In this document: positions 47,137-54,715 of the stretch, one piece after another
Position numbering within the stretch: position 1 is the stretch's first letter
Layout of the letters: the number at the start of each line of letters is the position of its first letter
Notes under the pieces: model-generated
Told to the model about the DNA's origin: nothing
What the model saw: only the letters and a program-made list of their open reading frames with translations
Databases searched by the model: none
Translations under genes and position numbers: made by a program
Origin: an uncultured Clostridia bacterium
GTDB taxonomy: Bacteria > Bacillota > Clostridia > Christensenellales > Borkfalkiaceae
Assembly: GCA_944340905.1 (NCBI GenBank)
Contig: CALVLT010000010.1
Coordinates: 1-60,186 of the forward strand
Reading direction: 5' to 3'
Length of the DNA stretch: 60,186 nucleotides

Positions 47137-47645
47137 CGGCCCGTGAAGGCGAGGCCGCACCTCTCCCTGCGTGCCGTGACGGCGCTCTCCCGCCCGTCGC
47201 AGATGGCGCGCAGCAGGCGCACGAAGGGCGGATAGGCGGAGAATGCCTGCATATACGCCTCCTCCGTCCACCCCAGCGCCGCGAGGCGGACGGCAGCCTT
47301 TGCGAGCAGTGCATTCTGCCTGCGAAAATAGGTGCGCTCCGAACAGGGAACGATGTAATCCCCGAACGATCTGAGCACCCGCCTGCGACGGAAATAGCGG
47401 TATTCGAGCAGAAAGCGCTCCTGCTTTGTACACCCCTCCACAAAGGCGTCCGCAGCATCAGCGAGCCGCAGAAGGCGGGACTGCACGGCAAGCTCGTCCG
47501 CAATGCGCTCCGCCTCCTCAAGCGTATCGAGACGGCCGCGGAAGGACAAGAGCGCCCTGTTGCGCGCCGCGGTCTGCGACGCCTCGGCAAGCGCGCGCAG
47601 ATGCGGATAGGCATACAGGATGACTTTGGTATATTCGTATGGCAT
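46971..47645 (-). CDS. RinA/ArpU-like phage regulator
   Basis: 224 aa frame; the first about 158 residues look like the real protein. MPYEYTKVILYAYPHLR starts it. A sigma-region-4-like segment follows: CTKQERFLLEYRYFRRRR, then SERTYFRRQNALLAKAA. The order fits the late-gene regulators of Firmicute phages that sit before the terminase genes. From about residue 159 the frame is Arg/Ser/Thr-rich, overlaps the opposite gene by 166 bp, and is probably run-on after loss of the native stop. GGAGGG lies 8 bp before the ATG. Confidence 0.6.
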   Translation of the reverse strand: MPYEYTKVILYAYPHLRALAEASQTAARNRALLSFRGRLDTLEEAERIADELAVQSRLLRLADAADAFVEGCTKQERFLLEYRYFRRRRVLRSFGDYIVPCSERTYFRRQNALLAKAAVRLAALGWTEEAYMQAFSAYPPFVRLLRAICDGRESAVTARRERCGLAFTGRQNSCCSRGGFLPRSRMTATATAATQASTMTTICTALTEGDASEGVSVSPDADVR

Positions 47646-47688
47646 ATGACCCTCCCCCTTCGTCCATCCCGATGCGGCGAACGAAATC

Positions 47689-47714
47689 CGAACGTTTGTT
47701 CGCTTTTTATCATA
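47689..47714 (-). promoter_or_regulatory. LexA (SOS) box over an extended -10 promoter
   Basis: Minus strand: extended -10 TGATATGAT, hexamer at 47709-47714, followed by CGAACAAACGTTCG at 47689-47702. The latter agrees with the Gram-positive LexA consensus CGAAC-RNRY-GTTYG at every position. The predicted start (about 47702) is at the edge of the box, a classical place for repression. It lies 44 bp upstream of the phage-type regulator. Confidence 0.75.
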
Positions 47715-48505
47715 TCACGGAATGTTGCCATACGGGTGCCTGTATGCCAAAAAAATCACGATATTTCCAAAATTTTTTTGACGGCGTTGCGATGTTGGCT
47801 GCGATTCTCCGTCAGCCGCCTTGTTTTTCAACCCCGCATACCGTCATAACTTCGCCACTTCGAGGCTACATCGAGCCTTTGGCTCTACTTCGCGCTGCGC
47901 GCCCGTACGACGCATCGGACAAATGTTTCCGCAAGCGGGCATGTTGTCCTCGCGTCGGGCGTGTGCCGTCTGCGGCGGCGAGCAGAGCGGAACGAAATGA
48001 TAAAACCGCAGCACTCACAAAAAAGATTTGCTTGCAAAGCTTTTTTGTGAAAAGGGTGAAAAGCGCGGTATGCGCACCAGCGCGGTGCGCTGTGCGCGCG
48101 CTTTGAACTAAGGATTTTGCATTATCAGCGCAAAATCCGTGCCCGCAGGCGGCGCATTCCCTTGGCGCCGCCAAGATGGCAGAAGGTCAAGACGTGGTGT
48201 TCGGCTTTGCCGAATACCCGTGCCCACCTTCTTGCCGCGACGCAATCCCCTCATACGTCGTCTTACAGGCAAAAGAACGCGAACATGCCTTCCCTGTATA
48301 AGGGTGAGCGCGTACGTTATGCAGACAGTCCCTGTGGGGCTTCTGCGTGTGCGCGAACTGAGAAATCGCCATATCAAGGGCGATTTCGTGCCCGCAGGCG
48401 GTGCTTTCCCTTGGCGCCGCCAAGATGGTGTCTGCGTAGCAGACGAAAGGGTTGTCAATGTCCATGACAGACAGGCAACCACAACCCTCCCGCCTCGCAA
48501 GCTCG

Positions 48506-48628
48506 GCACCGTCTCACGCAAGTAGACCTTGCGCTTGGTCAGCAATTTTGCGCGCATATGCAAAATTGCCAGCTCATGCGTGCGCACACACCACATCGTG
48601 GTGCTGCGCATAACGCACGCATTCGCCC
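48506..48628 (-). repeat. Palindrome-rich 123-bp repeat, copy 2
   Basis: Reverse-complement match of 11531-11653 with two differences in the aligned bases I compared. Same nested inverted repeats. Confidence 0.75.
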
Positions 48629-48692
48629 CTTGCACAGGGAGGGCATGGCTCCCTCCGTGAGGGAGCTGTCACCAAAGGTGACTGAGGGAGTC

Positions 48693-48718
48693 CCCCCTTA
48701 ACACTTGTTTTAAGGGGG
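48693..48718. repeat. Intergenic repeat family A copy
   Basis: CCCCCTTAA, CACTTGT, TTTAAGGGGG, identical to the copy at 21685-21710. Confidence 0.75.
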
Positions 48719-48957
48719 CGCAGAACAAGGGGATTCAACATTCTGCGAGGGGATTCCACGTCGCGGCTGCGCCGCTCCTCTGAATGACGTGGTACCTGCT
48801 TTTGGCTTGTCCTCGTCATTCAGAGGGGGCGTAGCCCCCGAAGAATCCCCTAATACGTTGTCTTACAAGCATGACAACGCGGAAATGCCTCCCTCTTTGA
48901 GGGAGGTGCCGAGCGAACGCGAGGCGGAAGGAGTCCCCCTTCGCTGCATAAAAAAAT

Positions 48958-48990
48958 GCGGCAGCCGCCCTGAAACAGGGCGGCTGCCGC
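48958..48990 (-). terminator. Terminator of the RadC/two-component operon
   Basis: A perfect 15-bp stem (48958-48972 with 48976-48990), loop AAA, followed on the minus strand by ATTTTTTTAT. Confidence 0.85.
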
Positions 48991-49072
48991 AAAGTTTTTC
49001 ATTTTTCATAGAATGATCGGATGGCGCAGATCATCAAAAGTCTGCGCCGTTCTGCCCGCGCATTCGGGGCGT

Positions 49073-49417
49073 TCAATCCCCGACGGGCGTGTAAGAGATG
49101 ACGCTCTCCTCCTGCGTCGCCTCCAGTTTGAAGATGACGGGGCGCAGCCCGTCGTTGCACGAACAGACCGCCACGCCCGGCTCCGCGATCCAATCGCAGT
49201 AATAGAACGGCTCTTTCACGCCGTGGGCGAACGCGAACACATACTGATAGATCGCCTTCCACGCCTCGTCGCAAAAGCCCTCGGGCTTGGCGTAGTCGGC
49301 ATAGAACACCTGCCCCTCGCACAGCATGGGGCATCTGCCCAGCCCCTGTGCGCCGTACTGCGCCGCAAGGTCCTCCTGCAGCGTCCTTCTCAGAACGGTG
49401 ATTTTGACCTTATTCAT
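49073..49417 (-). CDS. TIGR04076 family protein
   Basis: 114 aa. KVKITVLRRTLQEDLAAQYG, GRCPMLCEGQVF, KPEGFCDEAWKAIYQYVFA and CNDGLRPVIFKLE match the TIGR04076 pattern with its conserved cysteines. No function is established. It overlaps the response-regulator gene by 8 bp and so is the last member of that operon. Confidence 0.8.
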   Translation of the reverse strand: MNKVKITVLRRTLQEDLAAQYGAQGLGRCPMLCEGQVFYADYAKPEGFCDEAWKAIYQYVFAFAHGVKEPFYYCDWIAEPGVAVCSCNDGLRPVIFKLEATQEESVISYTPVGD

Positions 49418-50066
49418 GTGCGATCAGTTCCTTCATCTTTGCGACCGCATCCGCGCGCGAGGACGTCCCCATCTTTTCATAGATGGAAGAGATATAGTTG
49501 CGCGCCGTGCCGTCCGTCAGCTTGAGCGCCGAGGCGATCTGCTTGTTGGTGAATCCCTCACAGATCATGACGGCGATCTCCACCTCTCTGTCGGAAAGCC
49601 CGAACCCGCGCTTTAACTTGATCTCGCGGTCAGAAGAGACCATGCGCGCTGCATCAGCGATGCGCCTTGCGATCTTGGCGGGCAGGATGGTGTCCCCCTC
49701 GTAGGCGTTCTTGATGGCATCGATGAGCGCGGCGGAGGAGGTGTCCTTCAGAAGGTACCCGCTCGCGCCGTTGTTGATGGCGTTGAGGATATAGTCGCTG
49801 TCGTCAAACGTCGTCAGGATAAGCACCTTGACGTCGGGCCGGCGGCGCTTGATCTCCTGCGTGGCGATGACGCCGTTCATGTTGGGCATGCGGATGTCCA
49901 TGAGCACCACGTCGGGATCGCTGCTGTCCACAAGCCTGAGCGCCTCGAATCCGTCCGCGGCAATGCCGACGACCTCCAGATCGGGACAGGAGGACAGCAC
50001 GCTCTTGATGCCGTCCGCCAGGATGGACTGATCGTCCGCCAGAAGTACCCTGATTTTTCTTTCCAT
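49410..50066 (-). CDS. NarL/LuxR-type response regulator
   Basis: 218 aa. Receiver domain: acidic pair in LLADDQSILADGI, phospho-Asp in VVLMDIRMPN near residue 56, Thr in LILTTFDDSDY, Lys in GYLLKDTSSAAL. C-terminal LuxR HTH: LSDREVEIAVMICEGFTNKQ and TARNYISSIYEKMGTSSRAD. It pairs with the kinase gene 16 bp upstream. Confidence 0.92.
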   Translation of the reverse strand: MERKIRVLLADDQSILADGIKSVLSSCPDLEVVGIAADGFEALRLVDSSDPDVVLMDIRMPNMNGVIATQEIKRRRPDVKVLILTTFDDSDYILNAINNGASGYLLKDTSSAALIDAIKNAYEGDTILPAKIARRIADAARMVSSDREIKLKRGFGLSDREVEIAVMICEGFTNKQIASALKLTDGTARNYISSIYEKMGTSSRADAVAKMKELIAHE

Positions 50067-50082
50067 GTTTCAGCCTCGTAAT

Positions 50083-51345
50083 TTATGGATTGTCCGCGGG
50101 TAAGTCGATATGGATCTCGAACCCTTCGTCGGGTTCCGTCTCGCAGCGCACGCTCCCGCCGAGTGCCTCGGCGCGCGCATACATGCCCTTCAGCCCGAAG
50201 CCCTTGCGCAGCTTTGCCTGCTCCATACCGCAGCCGTTGTCCGAAAGAAGAAAGGTGATCTTGTCCCCCTTCTTTTTGAGTTCAAAGTAGAACGCCGTGG
50301 CGTTGCCGTGCCGCAGCCCGTTGGAGATGCCCTCCTTGAGCGTGTTGCACAGAAAACGGGATTTGGCCTGGCACAGCGCAATATCGTCGATGTCGGTACG
50401 GATGACGATGCCCGTTCCGTCCGTCGATTCGTGCACGATGCCCAGCAGCGCCTCTTTTAGGGTGAGCTGTTCGCTCGTCCCCGACAGAAGATGCACGCTC
50501 TCGCGCAGCTCCTCGAGGGCGTTGCGCGCCTGCAGGTTTGCCGCGGCGATCTTGCGCTTGGCGTCCTCGGGGTCGCTGTCGATGACCAGCTTTGCCGCCT
50601 CCGTCTGCATGATGATGGTCGTGATGGAGTGCCCTGCCGTGTCGTGGATGTCCTTGGCGATGCGCTGGCGCTCCTCGAGCGCCGCCACTTCGTGCAGCTC
50701 CTTATACGCCTCCTGCAGCTTTTTATTGCTCTCGTCCAGCTCCTCGTACGCCGCCCGCAGTTTCTTGTTGCTCTCCTCCAGTTCCGCAAAGGCGCGGTTG
50801 AGTTCCCCGTTCTTGCGCCAGATCTGAATGGCGAGGTTGAACCCGAGAAAGTGCAGCGCCATGAGCAGGATGTCGTTGAAGGCGTTGGAGATGAGTGTCG
50901 TCACATGCACGGTCTCCCCCTTGAGCGCGCCCGAAACGGCAAACGCGACCAGAAAGAGCACGATGCTCGCCACGCCCATCGCAAGGCTCCCCGCGATGTT
51001 CCTCTGTCCGAGGTAGAATTCGGAGAGGATGATGATGTACAGCGTGGAGATGAGCAGCCCGTCCGTGAACACGGTGAGCACGATGAGGCAGAGCGTGTCG
51101 AGCACATAGCAGGCGATCTTCTCGCGGAAGGTGTGCAGCGCCCATATCTTGACGGCGTTCTCCGCCGCGAGAAAGACGCACACGGGCAGCACCACCCACC
51201 ACGCGCGCACATGGGAAAAGTACACCGAGTGCCAGTTCCCGAAGATGAGCAGCCCCTCCACGAATACGAGCAGGCAGAAGATGAGCGCGTTCCCCCAACG
51301 CTGCAAAAAGACGGGTTCCAGGCGGAACTTTCTGCGATCAGTCAC
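50083..51345 (-). CDS. NarL-family sensor histidine kinase
   Basis: 420 aa. About five or six membrane spans in residues 18-175 form the sensor, with no large outer loop, so it likely senses the membrane. A coiled coil follows with a visible internal duplication (FAELEESNKKLRAAYEELDE, then ESNKKLQEAYKELHE). HisKA_3 has the phospho-His in RIAKDIHDTAGHSIT. The ATPase has LKEGISNGLRHGNA, LSDNGCGM and GFGLKGMYARAEALGG. It overlaps the radC-like gene by 8 bp. Confidence 0.9.
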   Translation of the reverse strand: MTDRRKFRLEPVFLQRWGNALIFCLLVFVEGLLIFGNWHSVYFSHVRAWWVVLPVCVFLAAENAVKIWALHTFREKIACYVLDTLCLIVLTVFTDGLLISTLYIIILSEFYLGQRNIAGSLAMGVASIVLFLVAFAVSGALKGETVHVTTLISNAFNDILLMALHFLGFNLAIQIWRKNGELNRAFAELEESNKKLRAAYEELDESNKKLQEAYKELHEVAALEERQRIAKDIHDTAGHSITTIIMQTEAAKLVIDSDPEDAKRKIAAANLQARNALEELRESVHLLSGTSEQLTLKEALLGIVHESTDGTGIVIRTDIDDIALCQAKSRFLCNTLKEGISNGLRHGNATAFYFELKKKGDKITFLLSDNGCGMEQAKLRKGFGLKGMYARAEALGGSVRCETEPDEGFEIHIDLPADNP

Positions 51346-52057
51346 GGTACAGTTTCTCCCCGACGATCGTCGTCACATTAAAGTTGCGGCGAATGCCCTC
51401 CAGCCTGCCGACCAGAAAATAACTGTAGACGTCGCCGCCCCTTCCGATGATGATATGGTCATACAGGCGGATGCCGTTCACCGAGCAGTGCAGCTGCACC
51501 TGCGCCGTGAACCTGTCGTCCTCCGCCGAAGGATGGGCGGGCGCGGACGGGTGGTTGTGCGCCACCACGATGCCCGCCGGCTTGCGCGCCGCGATGAAGC
51601 GCCCCAGCTCGCCCGATTCGATCTGCACGCGGTCGGGCAGGGAGAGCGTGAACCGCTTGCACGAGCGCACGCGCTCGTGCGCGTCGATGCTGTAAATTTC
51701 CACCACCTCTTTGGTGAGCGGCGCAAGACGCCTGCACAGGAACTCGGAAAAGGAACCGACGCTGAAACTGACGGGAAAGCTTTCGCGCCCTTCCCCCATC
51801 CGTCCCAGCAGTTCTCCGATGCAGCGCAGATAGGCGGCCGTCTCGGGGCCGATGCCGTTCACATCGAGCAGCTCTTCGTAGCTTGCATGCAGCAGCTCTT
51901 CCCAGGAAGGGAACGCCGTCAGCAGCTCATGCGCCAGGGGGTTGGTGTTCTTGCGCGGAATGGCATTGTAAAGCAGGATCTCCAGAAGCTCGTGATCCTG
52001 CAGATCCTCCGCGTGTTCCAGCCTCTTCAGCATGCGTTGCCTGTGCCCTTCGTGCAT
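51338..52057 (-). CDS. RadC-like JAB-domain protein
   Basis: 239 aa. N-terminal helix-hairpin-helix part (ELLDVNGIGPETAAYL) and a C-terminal JAB/MPN domain with Glu in KEVVEIYSID and the zinc motif AHNHPSAPAHPSAED. The family name RadC is historical; a DNA-repair role is not established. It is first in the operon with a two-component system and the TIGR04076 gene. Confidence 0.85.
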   Translation of the reverse strand: MHEGHRQRMLKRLEHAEDLQDHELLEILLYNAIPRKNTNPLAHELLTAFPSWEELLHASYEELLDVNGIGPETAAYLRCIGELLGRMGEGRESFPVSFSVGSFSEFLCRRLAPLTKEVVEIYSIDAHERVRSCKRFTLSLPDRVQIESGELGRFIAARKPAGIVVAHNHPSAPAHPSAEDDRFTAQVQLHCSVNGIRLYDHIIIGRGGDVYSYFLVGRLEGIRRNFNVTTIVGEKLYRD

Positions 52058-52091
52058 ATTTCCGCCTCTTACTTTTTATTGTAACATATTT

Positions 52092-52868
52092 TTATGATTT
52101 TTGCACCAAAATCGGCAGGCAATTTGCATTTTTTATGCGCTTTTTTCTGTGAAAACGCCCTTTCCCCGCCCCTTCGGACAAAAAATCCCTGCTTGATACT
52201 TTCGTTTTCAGCGTGAACGAAGTCTGCCGCCTGGAAATGATATTCCCGTTGTTGTCATAACTGTATACCCACGTGTGCCCCAACGCGCGGTTGTCTTCCC
52301 GGACAAGCCGGTCAATGCTGTCGTATGCATACCGCACCGAGAGCGCTCCGTTTTCAAATATCTTACAGATATTCCCCCGTGCGTCGTATTGGTATTTCAC
52401 ATTGTCGAGGATCACATACTTGCCGTTCTGCACTCTGCCGAAATACACCGCGGAAGGCATGTTCGTGGCATGGTCCCCCACTTTGCGATAGGATACATAT
52501 TCCCCGAACTTGCGCTGCCCCGCAAGGTCCGTCAGCTCCTTGCCCGTATTCCGCCCGAGCTTATCCGTCTGCGGATATACACGCACGCCGTCCGGCAGTT
52601 CCGCGTATTCCAAACTCTGCTTCGCATCCGTCCTGTAATGATATGCATACGTCTGCGTCACCGCGCCCGTAAGCGATTTCTGCACCAGCTTGTCACACCC
52701 GTCGTATCCGTACTCCTCCGTGAGCGCTTCCGCATCCCGTTCCGCCGTCACGCTCATCTTCCTCACCGTGCCGAACGCCGCGTTCGTATACTCATACTGC
52801 CGCGTCCCGCCCGTGTACCGGTCCTCTTCCTTCGTCACATTGTGATACGCGTCGTACGTGAAAATGGG
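52092..52868 (-). pseudogene. RHS-repeat fragment (middle part, 5' truncated)
   Basis: RHS/YD-repeat sequence (YDAYHNVTKEEDRYTGG, YGYDGCDKLVQKSL, YQYDARGNICKIFENG, YAYDSIDRLVREDN, YSYDNNGNIISRRQ). The homology begins abruptly near 52868, next to the terminator of the immunity-like gene. It runs into the 38-bp repeat at 52159-52196, after which the frame ends in a Lys/Arg-rich stretch with no RHS similarity. There is no N-terminal secretion part and no RHS core. The GTG at 52838 is only an accidental start. Confidence 0.75.
52159..52196. repeat. 38-bp direct repeat, left copy, bounding the RHS island
   Basis: Identical to 54621-54658 except for one base (T for C at position 32 of the unit). 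Both copies lie in the RHS reading frame and encode DFLSEGAGKGR. Confidence 0.85.
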
Positions 52869-52897
52869 ACTTTGCCATATGCATTGATAGATAAAAT

Positions 52898-52925
52898 TAA
52901 GGTGTCGCGATATAGCGACACCTTA
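52898..52925 (-). terminator. Terminator of the immunity-like gene
   Basis: An 11-bp stem (52898-52908 with 52915-52925), loop GATATA, minus strand continues with AATTTTAT. Confidence 0.75.
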
Positions 52926-52992
52926 ACGACTTGAGTTTACAAATTTGAGGAGAAGGTGATATTTAAGTCTTGATTGCTACACTGAATATATT

Positions 52993-53505
52993 TCAATTCT
53001 TAAGCAGCAGTACCTGATCATAAGTAGGGGAATATAAAATACGGATTCTGTTACCAATACACTTCAAAAAAATAGAATCATATCCTGGATGAATATAAAA
53101 CATATTGCTCTTTTTGTTGTTCTTTTCTCCGCTTTCTTGTATCATTTTAATCCCATTATAATTGAATTTTACCAATATTTTTAATTTAACAATATTTGTT
53201 AATCCATTCTCTATCCTGTCTACTTCACTTATATGAGCAAACAGCATTACGGAATCTTTCTCCCATCTCTTGATACTTCTATTCTCTCGCGATACCACAA
53301 TGATGATGTAAAATAATCCTGGAATTCCTATTAGCGGTAGAAACAAACAAACCAATACTTCATATTCGGTATAAAATATAGCACAGAAAACGGCAAGCGG
53401 TATCATCACAACGCTCAGCAATAAGCCAATGTAAATTAGCACCAATACCCCTACCGAAATTTTCTTACCGTAGGTCAATGAGGCAATTATTTTATAATTA
53501 TCCAT
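52993..53505 (-). CDS. Membrane protein, candidate immunity protein of the RHS effector
   Basis: 170 aa, visibly A+T-rich compared with its surroundings. Two membrane segments (about 17-42 and 44-70) are followed by a soluble domain (SIKRWEKDSVMLFAHISEVD...). It starts 1 bp after the stop of the RHS effector gene, the standard place for an immunity gene. No family recognised. A membrane-located immunity would suit a membrane-active toxin (inference). Confidence 0.6.
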   Translation of the reverse strand: MDNYKIIASLTYGKKISVGVLVLIYIGLLLSVVMIPLAVFCAIFYTEYEVLVCLFLPLIGIPGLFYIIIVVSRENRSIKRWEKDSVMLFAHISEVDRIENGLTNIVKLKILVKFNYNGIKMIQESGEKNNKKSNMFYIHPGYDSIFLKCIGNRIRILYSPTYDQVLLLKN

Positions 53506-53506
53506 A

Positions 53507-54715
53507 CTACCTTATCCATTTAAAAAATTTGTAGATCCCATCCAATATCCATCCCTGTATTAAACCATCTAACGAAGCTTTAAGGTTATCAGAAAAAGAT
53601 GGATTGATTCCAAATAAATTATTTGCGAGCTCATTTGACAATGCCCCTCCAATAAACATCCCCGCTGTTGAACCTATAACCTTTCCAACGCCCATAATCA
53701 TTTTTGTACCGCCTAAATATTCAAAAGCCTTAGCTACTTTCAGATTCGCAATTGTTGTTTGACTTAGATTGTATCCAAATTGTGTCCCAGCCTGTGCCCC
53801 TAATTGTCCAAAATAAGCACCTGCCGCTCCAGTTATAGCTCCAATTGCGGCTCCTATCCCCCCAGAAACTAAAGCATTCATTGGATCAATCTTTTGCCAA
53901 TTAGTAGCTATTCCTTGTGTAACAACACTTCCCCCCGCTCCTAATAAAAATCCAGATCCAGCTCCTGCAAGTGCACCACCGAGGACAGCCATGGTCCCGC
54001 CAGACAAAATGGTACCAGCCACCACAAAGACTACCGCCACTAAAGCAGCAATGCCTAACAATAGCCATTCCCACCACTTAGTAGTCCCGTTGGGATCGGT
54101 ATACATCACGGGATTGTTCCCGCAATAAGCGTAAAGGTTTAAGCCGTTGATGGTCTCGGGATCAAGGTATTCTATGCCGTCAATGGTGATGAATCTGCCG
54201 GTTTCCGGATCGTAATAGCGCGTTTGCAGGTAATACAGCTCGGTTTCCGTATCGTAGTAATAGCCGCGGTAACGGAACGGGTTGCGGTTCCCGATATGGC
54301 TTGCATCGGCAATGTCTGCACCGTTCGCATCCTGCACCGCATGGTTGCCCCAGGCATCGTATACATATCTTACCACAACATTGCCGTTACTGTCAAGTAG
54401 GGCGATGATATTCCCCTGCGCGTCCTTGCGGTAGAAGTACACGGCATTGTTATATTTCACATACGAGAGCCCGTTTGTATCGTACACGAATTCCAATCCG
54501 TCGGACTGCTTGACAAGGTTCCCTTCCCCGTCATAGGTAAAGACCGTGTTGTTCTTTTTGATTCGTCTGCCCTGTCCGTCGTAGGAGAACGTATTTCCGT
54601 CATACGCCGTCATCTGACGTCCTTTCCCCGCCCCTTCGGACAAAAAATCCCCGCTTGACATCCGCCCCGCCGCATGATATGATATGGACAGAAAACGTTC
54701 GGGGAGAAATGTCAT
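53507..54715 (-). CDS. RHS core with C-terminal effector, 5' truncated
   Basis: 402-aa frame; RHS homology starts near residue 35 (MTAYDGNTFSYDGQGRR, ATG at 54613). YD repeats lead to the RHS core GNRNPFRYRGYYYDTETELYYLQTRYYDPETGRF and NPVMYTDPNGT near residue 205. The last about 195 residues are the variable part: a hydrophobic Gly/Ala-rich region (GGTMAVLGGALAGAGSGFLL) and an unknown A+T-rich tail ending IYKFFKWIR. Residues 1-18 are antisense to a promoter and are not natural. The N-terminal export and repeat region is missing; the matching middle part lies downstream at 52092-52868. Confidence 0.7.
   Translation of the reverse strand: MTFLPERFLSISYHAAGRMSSGDFLSEGAGKGRQMTAYDGNTFSYDGQGRRIKKNNTVFTYDGEGNLVKQSDGLEFVYDTNGLSYVKYNNAVYFYRKDAQGNIIALLDSNGNVVVRYVYDAWGNHAVQDANGADIADASHIGNRNPFRYRGYYYDTETELYYLQTRYYDPETGRFITIDGIEYLDPETINGLNLYAYCGNNPVMYTDPNGTTKWWEWLLLGIAALVAVVFVVAGTILSGGTMAVLGGALAGAGSGFLLGAGGSVVTQGIATNWQKIDPMNALVSGGIGAAIGAITGAAGAYFGQLGAQAGTQFGYNLSQTTIANLKVAKAFEYLGGTKMIMGVGKVIGSTAGMFIGGALSNELANNLFGINPSFSDNLKASLDGLIQGWILDGIYKFFKWIR
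54621..54658. repeat. 38-bp direct repeat, right copy
   Basis: Pairs with 52159-52196. Its last four bases supply the start of the -35 box of the next gene (TTGA of TTGACA). Confidence 0.85.
54655..54683 (+). promoter_or_regulatory. Promoter of the PP-loop/EFR1 operon
   Basis: TTGACA (54655-54660), 17-bp spacer, TATGAT (54678-54683). Predicted start about 54690, so the ATG directly after the -10 box cannot be used. Confidence 0.85.

Larger units (their letters stand above)
47740..48957. repeat. Gene-free mosaic of intergenic repeats
   Basis: No credible gene. Direct comparison shows: a 41-bp block at 48139-48179 and 48388-48428 (two differences), each after a short inverted repeat; the 123-bp palindrome copy at 48506-48628 (minus); a CTCCCTCCGTGAGGGAG element at about 48648-48690 and a relative at 48889-48936; family A at 48693-48718; and family B at 48241-48274, 48727-48790 and 48814-48870. 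Open frames here follow the palindromes and are not protein-like. Confidence 0.75.

Noticed and set aside
38805-47645. Ordinary active prophage
   Set aside because: No integrase, repressor, replication, tail or lysis genes within or beside the cluster and no att repeats seen.
47740-48957. CRISPR array
   Set aside because: Repeats here are of different families, unevenly spaced, with no constant spacer length and no cas genes in the window.
54684-54713. Upstream ATG (MDRKRSG) for the PP-loop gene
   Set aside because: It directly follows the -10 box and would lie upstream of the transcription start.
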